Shown here piece by piece: positions 28,216-36,938 of a stretch of 42,814 bases of DNA. Source of the stretch: Sporolactobacillus inulinus (GTDB lineage Bacteria; Bacillota; Bacilli; Bacillales; Sporolactobacillaceae). The position numbers and the translations under genes were made by a program. The notes under the pieces are model-generated. The model worked only from the letters and a program-made list of their open reading frames with translations. It was not told where the DNA came from and ran no database searches. The stretch lies in assembly GCF_006539285.1 (NCBI RefSeq), contig NZ_BJMS01000012.1, positions 1 through 42,814 of the forward strand, written 5' to 3'. Each line of letters starts with the position of its first letter. Position 1 is the first letter of the stretch.

Positions 28216-28857
28216 GTGGGACGCGAATTTATCCACACATTTGAGCAATGGGCAGATGATTACGATCGTTCGGTATTTGGCGGCGATCGTGAATATAAAG
28301 AGGTATTCAAAGATTATGACCGGATATTAGAAACAGCAGCGGCTTATGCACGTGGGGCGGTACTCGAATTTGGGGTAGGCACAGGCAACCTGACAAAAAA
28401 GTTGATCACGCATGGATTTGAGGTTACAGGCATTGAACCATCAAAAAAAATGCGGGAGAAAGCGATGGAGAAGCTCCCCAATCTTCACATGCTTGATGGT
28501 GATTTTCTTAACTTCCCAAAACTGATTGATCCGATTGATACGATTATCAGTTCTTTCGCATTCCATCATTTAACCGATCAGGAGAAAGACCAGGCAATTG
28601 ACCACTATAGCCGTCTTCTTCCGATTAATGGTAGAATAGTTTTTATCGATACACTGTTTGACAGTGTACGTGAAAAGAAAAAGATACACCACTGGGCGAG
28701 TAGCCATGGGTATACGCGTTTGTTGAACGATCTTCAAACGGAGTATTACCCACTTCGGCAAGAACTGGCGGATCTTTTTCAAAGGCATCACTTTCAGCCC
28801 TATTTCAAACAGTTGAACCGGTTTGCATGGCTGATTGTTGCCAATAAAAATGAATGA
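28216..28857 (+). CDS. yrrT: SAM-dependent methyltransferase YrrT
   Basis: The 213-residue class I methyltransferase begins GREFIHTFEQWADDYD and has SAM loop VLEFGVGTGNLTKKL (about residue 50) and IISSFAFHHLTDQEKDQAI. In B. subtilis yrrT is first gene of the CymR-controlled operon converting methionine-derived sulfur to cysteine; the methyl acceptor is unknown. The GTG start follows AAGGGGG. mtnN begins 19 bases after its stop. Confidence 0.9.
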   Translation: MGREFIHTFEQWADDYDRSVFGGDREYKEVFKDYDRILETAAAYARGAVLEFGVGTGNLTKKLITHGFEVTGIEPSKKMREKAMEKLPNLHMLDGDFLNFPKLIDPIDTIISSFAFHHLTDQEKDQAIDHYSRLLPINGRIVFIDTLFDSVREKKKIHHWASSHGYTRLLNDLQTEYYPLRQELADLFQRHHFQPYFKQLNRFAWLIVANKNE

Positions 28858-28876
28858 TATTCAGGAGGATCCAGTT

Positions 28877-29575
28877 GTGAGATTAGGCATCATCGGAGCA
28901 ATGGAAGAAGAAGTTTCATTACTAAAAAAACGCATGAGCGGAGTCGAAACCATAGAAATTGCCGGCTGCCGTTTTTATAGAGGAATCATTGAAAAAACAG
29001 AGGTTGTTCTGCTGCAATCCGGAATTGGAAAGGTCAGTGCAGCGGTTGGCACAACGTTGCTTCTGGATCATTATCATCCCGAGGCGGTTATTAATACAGG
29101 ATCTGCGGGAGGGACGGATCCATCGCTTTCAATTGGTGACGTTGTCATCTCGTCATCGGTGATTCACCATGATGCGGATGCAACCGCATTTGACTATGTG
29201 CCCGGACAGATTCCGGGCATGCCTCCAGCTTTTTTACCGGATCACAAATTAATTGAAGCAGCGATCGTGGCCGGCAGTGCGGATTCAACGCACCAAATTG
29301 TTAAAGGTTTAATTGGCTCCGGAGATTCATTTATGTCCGATCCTGTGCGTATTTTAAAACTGAAAGAGACCTTTCCGGAATTAAAGGCAGTTGAGATGGA
29401 AGCGGCAGCAATTGCACAGGTCTGTCATCAGTTCAAGGTACCGTTTTTGATCATTCGATCTCTATCCGACATTGCCGGAAAGGATTCAAATCGATCGTTT
29501 GATCAATTTTTGGAAACAGCGGCGAAGCATTCAGCTGAATTTATTCTTTCAATCGTAAAGGAGCTTAACTCATGA
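28877..29575 (+). CDS. mtnN: 5'-methylthioadenosine / S-adenosylhomocysteine nucleosidase
   Basis: The 232-residue enzyme cleaves adenine from MTA and SAH, here releasing S-ribosylhomocysteine for transsulfuration. It has the IGAMEEEV start with catalytic Glu, GSAGGTDPSLSIGDVVISS, VEMEAAAIAQV and the SDIAG loop with catalytic Asp. The GTG at 28877 is chosen because AGGAGGAT lies six bases upstream and it gives the family length; the frame is open 42 bases further. luxS is not in this operon. Confidence 0.96.
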   Translation: MRLGIIGAMEEEVSLLKKRMSGVETIEIAGCRFYRGIIEKTEVVLLQSGIGKVSAAVGTTLLLDHYHPEAVINTGSAGGTDPSLSIGDVVISSSVIHHDADATAFDYVPGQIPGMPPAFLPDHKLIEAAIVAGSADSTHQIVKGLIGSGDSFMSDPVRILKLKETFPELKAVEMEAAAIAQVCHQFKVPFLIIRSLSDIAGKDSNRSFDQFLETAAKHSAEFILSIVKELNS

Positions 29576-29748
29576 ATCGGCACATATCCGTAAACGTGGC
29601 AAGACTTTGCAGCAAGCGATCACATGAGAATACGCTGTTTGATGGAGATGCGCGTGCTCAATTAGCCAAATTTCCGTCCAGTCATACACTGGTTCAACAC
29701 CTGAATCGTGTTGCGGTTTCAGCTGTTGTCTGTTGCCCGAGCAGCTGA
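29572..29748 (+). CDS. Possible small 58-residue ORF between mtnN and mccA
   Basis: An ATG overlapping the mtnN stop (ATGA) follows AAAGGAG at good spacing and opens a 58-codon frame ending TGA at 29748. The predicted peptide is basic in its first half, with a short hydrophobic stretch (VAVSAVVCC) near the C-terminus holding two of its three cysteines. I do not recognise it. Ribosome site and coupled start favour translation; the lack of a known homologue and the hairpin-rich DNA favour an untranslated spacer. luxS does not match. Confidence 0.3.
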   Translation: MNRHISVNVARLCSKRSHENTLFDGDARAQLAKFPSSHTLVQHLNRVAVSAVVCCPSS

Positions 29749-29793
29749 GCGGCAGGTCACGTACTTGTCGGCGCAAAAAATTGCGAAAAAATG

Positions 29794-29829
29794 CCGGCAC
29801 ACAAGCTGAGCAGAACGACTTTGTGCCGG
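29794..29829 (+). promoter_or_regulatory. Hairpin just upstream of the mccA ribosome binding site
   Basis: CCGGCACA plus AAG pair with CTT plus TGTGCCGG (11 pairs, one bulged base). No T-run follows; the mccA AAGGAG begins five bases later. It could be an mRNA processing or stability element that sets mccAB expression apart from yrrT-mtnN. Confidence 0.55.
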
Positions 29830-29847
29830 AGACAAGGAGAGAAAGAT

Positions 29848-30765
29848 ATGGCAGTTTATGATAATGTACATGAGCTGGTAGGCAGAACACCACTCGTGGC
29901 TCTGCATGCGTTCCCGCTTCCGAAAGGCGTTCGCCTCTATGCAAAATGTGAATACTTCAATCCGGGAGGAAGCGTTAAAGATCGCCTTGGTGAAACGATC
30001 ATTCGTGAAGCGATGCATTCCGGAAAGCTTAAGCCTGGAGGAACATTGATTGAACCAACAGCAGGCAATACGGGGATTGGCCTTGCCCTGGCAGCTGTGG
30101 GAAAGGGCATCGATGTGCTGTTCTGTGTACCTGAAAAATTTAGCGTTGAGAAACAAACCTTAATGAAGGCACTTGGTGCCCGTGTGATCAAGACTCCTTC
30201 AGATCAGGAGATGGCAGGCGCGATTAAAAAGGCAAAGGAGCTCGAGCAGTCAATTAAGAACAGCTATTGCCCAAATCAGTTTGCCAATCCAAATAACCCA
30301 AAGACCTATTTTGAGACACTTGGACCTGAACTTTGGGAAGATTTACATGGCTCCTTAGATGTCCTCGTTGCCGGAGCCGGATCAGGCGGAACGTTTACAG
30401 GAACTGCGGATTACTTGAAGAAGCGAAATCCGAAGATCAAGACGGTTGTTGTGGAACCTGTGGGTTCAATTTTAAATGGCGGTGCACCGGTGGAACATCG
30501 AACTGAGGGAATTGGCATGGAATTCATTCCTTCTTTCGTCAAAACCGAGTATTTTGATGAAATTTATACAATATCTGATGAAGATGCATTCAAACGACTC
30601 AAAGAAGCGGCTGCTCTTGAAGGCTTACTCATTGGCAGTTCATCGGGATCGGCGCTTCACGCGGCTCTGCTCGAGGCGGAAAAAGCGAAACCAGGGACAA
30701 CGATTGTCGTTATTTTCCCTGATTCCAGTGAACGCTATCTTAGTCAACGCATCTATGAATCTTAA
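29848..30765 (+). CDS. mccA: Cystathionine beta-synthase MccA (CysK family)
   Basis: The 305-residue PLP enzyme has the PLP lysine in NPGGSVKDRLG (about residue 42), EPTAGNTGIG, the phosphate loop AGAGSGGTFTG (about 177) and SSGSALHAAL. Context next to mtnN and mccB identifies it as the reverse-transsulfuration enzyme joining homocysteine with serine or O-acetylserine rather than plain cysteine synthase. The ATG at 29848 is eight bases after AAGGAG. Confidence 0.92.
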   Translation: MAVYDNVHELVGRTPLVALHAFPLPKGVRLYAKCEYFNPGGSVKDRLGETIIREAMHSGKLKPGGTLIEPTAGNTGIGLALAAVGKGIDVLFCVPEKFSVEKQTLMKALGARVIKTPSDQEMAGAIKKAKELEQSIKNSYCPNQFANPNNPKTYFETLGPELWEDLHGSLDVLVAGAGSGGTFTGTADYLKKRNPKIKTVVVEPVGSILNGGAPVEHRTEGIGMEFIPSFVKTEYFDEIYTISDEDAFKRLKEAAALEGLLIGSSSGSALHAALLEAEKAKPGTTIVVIFPDSSERYLSQRIYES

Positions 30766-31929
<1,164 letters not shown>

Positions 31930-32041
31930 GCACGCAGCTTAAATTTAAATTTTTTCAAAATCAGCAGCTTGCACTTTTTGTCAGAAACTACCTCATTTCT
32001 CCCTGCTTCTCTCATGTTATAGTAATCTTGAAGGGAGAGGA

Positions 32042-32272
32042 ATGAACGTGGAAGATGAGCAGAAAACAATTTTGAACAAAATCGTCGATTACCAAAGAGT
32101 GGGGATGTTGTGTCTGTTTCTCAGTACGTTTCTCTATGTCGGGACGTTCATTCCGCCATACCAAGCGATTGAATGGAAGCTTGAGGTTTTATCCGGAGTA
32201 AGTCTACTGTTTTTACTCAGTTCTTTTATTTGCTGCTGGAGATCGGCGAAACTGAAAAAAAAGCTTCAATAA
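32042..32272 (+). CDS. yrhC: Small membrane protein YrhC
   Basis: The 76-residue protein has two membrane helices (about 21-38 and 48-66), a basic end and the motif DYQRVGMLCLFLSTFLYVGTFIPP, close to B. subtilis YrhC, which ends the yrrT-mcc operon there. Function unknown. It lies 112 bases after mccB, and a TATAGT upstream could be a separate promoter. The start is unclear: AGGGAGAGGA abuts ATG 32042, and GTG 32048 is better spaced. A weak AACCT/AGGTT hairpin follows the stop. Confidence 0.8.
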   Translation: MNVEDEQKTILNKIVDYQRVGMLCLFLSTFLYVGTFIPPYQAIEWKLEVLSGVSLLFLLSSFICCWRSAKLKKKLQ

Positions 32273-32334
32273 GTATGTAATAAACCTACTGGACGGTACA
32301 TCTCCGCAGGTTTTCATTTAAGAAAATATACTTA

Positions 32335-32368
32335 AAAACCGCAGCAAAGGGATCTTTGCTGCGGTTTT
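32335..32368. terminator. Bidirectional terminator between yrhC and acylphosphatase
   Basis: AAAACCGCAGCAAAG and CTTTGCTGCGGTTTT are perfect complements over 15 bases with a GGAT loop, A-run before and T-run within the arms. It serves the convergent yrhC (plus) and acyP (minus). Confidence 0.93.
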
Positions 32369-32377
32369 GATCGATTA

Positions 32378-32734
32378 TCAATCAGCGTTTCGAATTTCAA
32401 ATTGAGTATAGTTTCGTGGTTCGCTATATTCGTAAATGGATACGTTGGAAATACGTGAGAACGGACTTCCTTTTTTAATCGTTTTAACAAACTGATGTAT
32501 GTCTGACTTTTCCCCTTCGGCCGCAATTTCAACACTTCCGTCGATGCGGTTGCGTACCCAACCTGAAATTCGATAGACATTTGCGGTTTGCCAAGTAAAA
32601 TAGCGAAAACCGACAGCTTGTACTTTTCCTTTCACAACAATGTGCACGCTTTTCAGTTCTTCTGGTTCGCCCATCAAATGCAAACCTTTACTTTTATGGG
32701 ATTCGTTCATCATCATGCCTCGATTCTGATTCAT
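32378..32734 (-). CDS. acyP: Acylphosphatase
   Basis: The last 90 residues are the acylphosphatase fold, with VHIVVKGKVQAVGFRYFTWQTAN (catalytic Arg in the GFR loop), GWVRNRIDGSVEIAAEG (catalytic Asn) and FEIR end. It hydrolyses carboxyl-phosphate bonds. As drawn it is 118 residues with an unusual 28-residue hydrophilic extension. That start is supported by GGAG eight bases upstream and a plausible promoter (TTAACC, 17 bases, TACACT). An internal ATG at 32674 after AAAGG would give a normal-length protein. Confidence 0.88.
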   Translation of the reverse strand: MNQNRGMMMNESHKSKGLHLMGEPEELKSVHIVVKGKVQAVGFRYFTWQTANVYRISGWVRNRIDGSVEIAAEGEKSDIHQFVKTIKKGSPFSRISNVSIYEYSEPRNYTQFEIRNAD

Positions 32735-32814
32735 ATTCTGAACTCCGCTAAGTAAAGTGTACCATTGAATCGAGTTTTGGTTAATGTTCCTGCTTCGCTC
32801 TCTTGTGCGCTCGA

Positions 32815-33522
32815 TTACTGATTCGTTTTTCGATAGATCTCATGAAATAATTTCATTAAGGCACGTTTTTCGATACGAGAGACATAACTTCTTGAAATAG
32901 ACAGCTTCTTAGCAATTTCACGTTGCGTTAATTCGTCCTTGTTATCTAGACCAAATCGGTCAATAATCACTTCGCGTTCACGTGGATCAAGAATATGCAG
33001 CGCTCCATAGATTTTTTTTGTCTCGAAATTAAGCGAAATTTCATCGACGACATCTTTGTTTGCCGACTTCAGAATGTCAATCAAACTGATGGTGTTGCCT
33101 TCTTTGTCCTGACCGATTGGATCATTTAAAGAAACATCTTTTCTTGTTTTTTTAAGCCCGCGCAGGTGCATGAGAATCTCATTTTCGATACAACGTGCTG
33201 CGTATGTGGCTAATTTTGTGCCTTTGCCGCTTGAATAGCTGTTGATCGCTTTAATCAATCCGATGGATCCAATGGAGATTAAATCATCTGTATCCTCTTT
33301 TGTGTTGTCAAATTTTTTCACAATATGAGCAACCAGGCGCAAGTTGTGTTCAATCAGTTTATTGCGCGCATCTTCATCGCCCTCAGCCATACGTCGCAAA
33401 CATTCGGCTTCTTCCTCAGCGGACAACGGCTGCGGAAAGGTATTGTTCTTGACGTAGGAGACAAGTAGCCAGACGTTTTTAAATAAATAGGCGAGACCGC
33501 CAACTATGGACAGCATGACCAT
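32815..33522 (-). CDS. sigK: RNA polymerase sigma-K precursor, uninterrupted
   Basis: The 235-residue late mother-cell sigma factor is intact in one frame. The hydrophobic N-terminal pro-sequence (about 20 residues, removed by SpoIVFB in B. subtilis) is followed by the [15 protein letters not shown] junction. Region 2 has [20 protein letters not shown] and [14 protein letters not shown]; the region 4.2 helix-turn-helix is [24 protein letters not shown]. No skin-like element splits it at the B. subtilis position. A sigma-K/E-like promoter lies 40 bases upstream. It is a little shorter than B. subtilis SigK (241) at the C-terminus. Confidence 0.97.
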   Translation of the reverse strand: MVMLSIVGGLAYLFKNVWLLVSYVKNNTFPQPLSAEEEAECLRRMAEGDEDARNKLIEHNLRLVAHIVKKFDNTKEDTDDLISIGSIGLIKAINSYSSGKGTKLATYAARCIENEILMHLRGLKKTRKDVSLNDPIGQDKEGNTISLIDILKSANKDVVDEISLNFETKKIYGALHILDPREREVIIDRFGLDNKDELTQREIAKKLSISRSYVSRIEKRALMKLFHEIYRKTNQ

Positions 33523-33561
33523 TCACTCCTTTGGGAGGTTTGATATTTCGTAGCTGTCTTC

Positions 33562-33590
33562 TAATGTATGGGTATTCGCCCTGTCCCGTG
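33562..33590 (-). promoter_or_regulatory. Mother-cell (sigma-K/E type) promoter of sigK
   Basis: On the minus strand an AC dinucleotide is followed by 17 bases and CATACATTA. This fits the sigma-K pattern (AC, 16-17 bases, CATANNNTA), and its -10 also fits sigma-E (CATACANT). It lies 40 bases from the sigK ATG, in line with sigK being read first by sigma-E and then by sigma-K. Confidence 0.55.
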
Positions 33591-33622
33591 CCTGTACCTT
33601 AAGAAAAGAATGACGATCCGGA

Positions 33623-33763
33623 TCAGCCCGTTTGTTTCATTTCCTTGTCCAAACTGCGGCGTTTGATTTCTTCTTCAATCAATCGGATGAAGTCTGCACT
33701 TAAATTGTATTCCTTGGCTTTAACGTAGGATTCAATGAGCAAATCGTCTGAAAGTATATCCAT
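33623..33763 (-). CDS. sda: Sda, checkpoint inhibitor of the sporulation kinase
   Basis: This 46-codon gene is read from ATG 33763 (an in-frame TTG lies six bases earlier). The peptide contains [19 protein letters not shown] and [15 protein letters not shown], nearly identical in pattern to B. subtilis Sda, a helical hairpin that binds the dimerisation domain of KinA and blocks autophosphorylation when replication is initiating or DNA is damaged. It lies between yqeG (divergent) and sigK; B. subtilis also has sda next to yqeG. The ribosome site (GGAAACGG or AAAGGA) is weak or distant. A DnaA-box cluster lies upstream. Confidence 0.9.
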   Translation of the reverse strand: MDILSDDLLIESYVKAKEYNLSADFIRLIEEEIKRRSLDKEMKQTG

Positions 33764-33829
33764 TGTCAACCGTTTCCGGTTCTCACATCCTTTTTTCCTG
33801 AAAATAGTTCCATCGTAAATTGTGCTTCG

Positions 33830-33857
33830 TGTATATGGCTTGACCTTAATTGATCAA
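33830..33857 (-). promoter_or_regulatory. Candidate sda promoter
   Basis: Minus strand TTGATC, 16 bases, TATACA, about 67 bases before the sda ATG. Both hexamers match four of six sigma-A consensus bases. Confidence 0.45.
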
Positions 33858-34006
33858 AAGAAGCGCAGCGGGCATTCGTCAGGTTTGAAAAAGATTTCAA
33901 GGCAGCTTATTGTCAACCGCTACCAGCAATGATTGCTTGAATAAAGAGAGAACGATAATGCATACGTTCACTCTATCATGATCCAAGTTAGGGAACAATC
34001 ATCAGT

Positions 34007-34105
34007 TTATCCACAACGAAAGTGGATAAACTGTGCATTCTGTGTGGGTAAATTGAGACTTATGTTTAAAACTAGTGTTGAATGATGTGGACAAATTTAT
34101 CCACA
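34007..34105. promoter_or_regulatory. DnaA-box cluster between sda and yqeG
   Basis: Two exact TTATCCACA boxes (34007-34015 and 34097-34105, plus strand) and three one-mismatch boxes on the minus strand (34021-34029, 34043-34051, 34086-34094) lie within 99 bases. The first two form an inverted pair around a short loop. In B. subtilis DnaA activates sda and a DnaA-box cluster lies in the corresponding yqeG region. It is 150-275 bases upstream of the candidate sda promoter. Confidence 0.88.
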
Positions 34106-34302
34106 GATAAACCTGTGTCACATTGTGTCGAAATATTTAGGACATATTTAGCCATACTCTTTCATGAAATCATCAATTGATGGTCGCTATTTTCATTATT
34201 TGATTCCGAGTTTTCCCTATTCATGGGATAATTATGAATTAGGGCTTGGTAAAATCGTCAACATGTGGGAAAATGGGATCAGAATATGAGGTGGAGAAAT
34301 TC

Positions 34303-34818
34303 GTGTTAAGACAATTTTTGCCTGAAGAACATGTGGAAAATGTTTTAGATATAAACCCAAGCAAGTTAAAAAAACGGGGCATCAAAGCATTAGTCACCGA
34401 CCTGGACAACACGTTAATCGCGTGGAATAAAGAAAAGGTAACTCCCGAGCTTGTTCAATGGTTTTCAAGTTTGGAGACAGCAGGAATTTCAGTCATGATT
34501 CTATCGAATAATAGTGAAAAACGGGTCAAGCTGTTTTCAAATTCATCCGGTGTTTCCTATATCTTTCGGGCACACAAACCGCTCCCGTTCGCATTCAAAC
34601 GAGCCATGCGACTGATGAAGGTGCAAAAAGATGAAATGGTCGTTGTTGGTGATCAGTTATTGACCGATATCTGGGGGGCAAACCGAGTGGGTGTGCACAC
34701 GATCCTTGTAACGCCGATTGTCGATTCGGACGGATGGGCAACGAAATTAAATCGTCACCTGGAGCGGTTTATTTTGTCACGATTGAGGCACCGAGGATTG
34801 TTGAAATGGGAGGATTAA
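34303..34818 (+). CDS. yqeG: YqeG, HAD-superfamily phosphatase
   Basis: The 171-residue HAD-IIIA phosphatase has motif I LVTDLDNTLIAW with nucleophile Asp, motif II MILSNNSEKR, a conserved lysine in RAHKPLPFAF and motif IV VVGDQLLTDIWGA. A GTG start at 34303 is chosen: AGGTGGAG lies a few bases upstream and the protein then begins MLRQFLPEE, as in B. subtilis; the frame is open 57 bases further. First gene of the yqe operon; yqeH follows at six bases. Substrate unknown. Confidence 0.93.
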   Translation: MLRQFLPEEHVENVLDINPSKLKKRGIKALVTDLDNTLIAWNKEKVTPELVQWFSSLETAGISVMILSNNSEKRVKLFSNSSGVSYIFRAHKPLPFAFKRAMRLMKVQKDEMVVVGDQLLTDIWGANRVGVHTILVTPIVDSDGWATKLNRHLERFILSRLRHRGLLKWED

Positions 34819-34824
34819 TCAGGA

Positions 34825-35925
34825 ATGGATGAACTTTATTGTGCCGGTTGCGGTGTAAAGATTCAGACTGAGGATCCGCAAGCGCTGGGTTATACCCCAA
34901 AAAGTGCGCTGCAGCATGATCCGATTGTCTGTCAGCGTTGTTTTCGATTAGCGCATTATAATGAAGTACAGGATGTCTCGCTGACTGCGGACGATTTTTT
35001 GACCATGCTCTCCAAGATTTCAGAGCATGATGCATTGGTTGTCTATTTGGTTGATCTATTTGATAGTGCGGGAAGCTGGGTACCAGGTCTCCAACGCTTT
35101 GTTGGGGGGAACCCGGTTCTTCTGGTTGGGAACAAAAGCGATCTCTTCCCGAAATCCACCAATCCAAACAAACTGTCCAGCTGGATACGCCGGTCAGCAC
35201 GCGAGCAAGGACTGAAACCGGTCGATGTGCGGCTGATGAGTGCATCTAAGAATCATGGATTGGATGAAGTCGCTGCAGCGATCGACCATTATCGCAATGG
35301 CCGCGATGTGTATGTTGTTGGTGCGACAAATGTCGGTAAGTCGACGTTTATCAACCATCTCATCCAACATTTAGGCACCGGCGATTCAGCGATTACGACT
35401 TCTCGTTTTCCGGGGACAACCTTGGATTTCATCGAGATCCCGCTTGGTGACGGTGGTAACTTGTACGATACCCCGGGTATTATTAATGATCACCAGGCGG
35501 CACATTTTATTGATCCGCGCGATTTAAAGAAAATTATGCCGGTAAAAGAAATAAAGCCGAAAGTGTTTCAACTCAATGAGCGTCAGACGCTGTTTCTTGG
35601 CGGGCTTGGGCGACTTGATTACATTGGTCCTGCACGAAGATCGCTTATTGTTTACGCGTCTTCATCGCTTGTCATTCACCGCACAAAGATGGAGCAGGCA
35701 GATGATTTATATGCGCGCCAGCTGGGGCATTTGCTGACACCGCCGAGCGAAAAAGTTGATCTTCCGCCAATGGAACGTTTCGATTTTCGTACCGATCAAG
35801 AAGAGTGTGATCTCGTCTTTTCCGGTTTAGGCTGGATTACGATCAAAGGCCAAGGTGCGCGGATTACGGCTTATGCGCCGAAAGGAATTGGCGTTTCGCT
35901 TCGATCATCGCTCATCAAAGGGTGA
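34825..35925 (+). CDS. yqeH: YqeH, circularly permuted ribosome-biogenesis GTPase
   Basis: The 366-residue protein has an N-terminal treble-clef zinc finger (CAGCG and CQRCF). The permuted GTPase domain follows in the order G4 NKSD (about 109), G5 SASK, G1 GATNVGKST (about 168), G2 around TTSRFPGTT and G3 DTPG. A C-terminal RNA-binding-like domain ends it. YqeH is needed for 30S subunit assembly and 16S rRNA stability. In B. subtilis aroE follows; here it is missing. Confidence 0.96.
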   Translation: MDELYCAGCGVKIQTEDPQALGYTPKSALQHDPIVCQRCFRLAHYNEVQDVSLTADDFLTMLSKISEHDALVVYLVDLFDSAGSWVPGLQRFVGGNPVLLVGNKSDLFPKSTNPNKLSSWIRRSAREQGLKPVDVRLMSASKNHGLDEVAAAIDHYRNGRDVYVVGATNVGKSTFINHLIQHLGTGDSAITTSRFPGTTLDFIEIPLGDGGNLYDTPGIINDHQAAHFIDPRDLKKIMPVKEIKPKVFQLNERQTLFLGGLGRLDYIGPARRSLIVYASSSLVIHRTKMEQADDLYARQLGHLLTPPSEKVDLPPMERFDFRTDQEECDLVFSGLGWITIKGQGARITAYAPKGIGVSLRSSLIKG

Positions 35926-36051
35926 ACAACCAGGGAAACGAGTTGGACGATTGGTCTTCTCAAATGCTAAAGATGTATCATTAAGTGCGAACACTAAGAT
36001 TTAGGCCATGACATGTTTGTCATTGGTTCATGGAGGAGTTAAAAGAAACAT

Positions 36052-36348
36052 ATGCTGAGCAATAATCAACGAAAATTTCTTAAAAAAAAGGCACATGCGC
36101 TTAAACCGGTTTTTCAGGTTGGCAAGACTGGGGTGCATCCCCAATTCCTTGAAGAGATTGACCGTGTGCTGGAAAAGCGTGAGCTGATTAAGGTACAATT
36201 TTTACAAAACACTTTTGAAGATCCAACTGAGGCAAGCAGCGACATGAGTCGGCAGACGAACGCGGAGCTTGTTCAAGTCATTGGCCATACGGCAGTTTTA
36301 TATCGGCCATCAAAAGATCACAAGCGCATTGACCTCCCGAAGAAGTAG
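36052..36348 (+). CDS. yhbY: YhbY-family RNA-binding protein (YqeI)
   Basis: The 98-residue CRM-domain protein has the motifs LKKKAHALKPVFQVGKTGVHPQF, the GxxG-like loop and VIGHTAVLYRPS. The family binds pre-50S particles. AGGAGTT precedes the ATG by about ten bases, and the short 126-base spacer upstream contains a CCATGA/TCATGG dyad near the ribosome site. nadD follows almost immediately. Confidence 0.95.
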   Translation: MLSNNQRKFLKKKAHALKPVFQVGKTGVHPQFLEEIDRVLEKRELIKVQFLQNTFEDPTEASSDMSRQTNAELVQVIGHTAVLYRPSKDHKRIDLPKK

Positions 36349-36356
36349 GGATGGCC

Positions 36357-36938
36357 ATGGGAAAACGGATTGGTGTCTATGGCGGCACCTTTGATCCGCC
36401 GCATCTCATGCACCTTCTGATTGCCGAGGAGGCGCTTGAAGCCTGCGGGTTGGATGAGGTTTGGTTTTTGCCAACGTATCAGCCTCCTCATGTTCAAGAA
36501 AAGCATGCGCGGGCATCTGCTGAAGAACGGGCGGATATGGTTGGCCTGGCCATTGAAGAAAATGACCGGTTTAAACTTTGCCGCTTAGAACTCGAACGCA
36601 AGGGCAAATCCTATACCGTTGATACAATTTGCTTGCTTAATGAACGCTATCCGGATGATTCTTTTTATTTCATCCTAGGTGCAGACATGGTCGATGATCT
36701 CCCAACATGGCACAAAGTTGGCAAATTAAGTGAACTGACCTCGTTCATTGCTTTTAATCGCCCAGGTTATCCGGAGTCACATCCTGATTTTGCAGACGTG
36801 CAGTACATTGAGATGCCCTTGGTGGATTTGTCCTCAAGTTTTCTGCGTGAGCGTTTAAAGATGGGGCGATCTTGCCGCTACTTTTTGTGTGACGCAGTCA
36901 TAAACTACATTAAGGAGCGTGGACTCTATGCAAATTGA
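36357..36938 (+). CDS. nadD: Nicotinate-nucleotide adenylyltransferase
   Basis: The 193-residue nucleotidyltransferase makes deamido-NAD from NaMN and ATP. It has the start MGKRIGVYGGTFDPPH, FILGADMVDDLPTWHK and the C-terminal LSSSFLRERL (ISSTxIR type). The usual HxGH nucleotide-binding motif reads HLMH here, a substitution at the glycine. ATG 36357 is preferred over 36351 by spacing from AGGG. It overlaps yqeK by 11 bases. Confidence 0.95.
   Translation: MGKRIGVYGGTFDPPHLMHLLIAEEALEACGLDEVWFLPTYQPPHVQEKHARASAEERADMVGLAIEENDRFKLCRLELERKGKSYTVDTICLLNERYPDDSFYFILGADMVDDLPTWHKVGKLSELTSFIAFNRPGYPESHPDFADVQYIEMPLVDLSSSFLRERLKMGRSCRYFLCDAVINYIKERGLYAN

Noticed and set aside
29576-29847. luxS gene in the mtnN-mccA gap
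   Set aside because: The gap is far too short for the roughly 155-residue LuxS and lacks its HTLEH motif.
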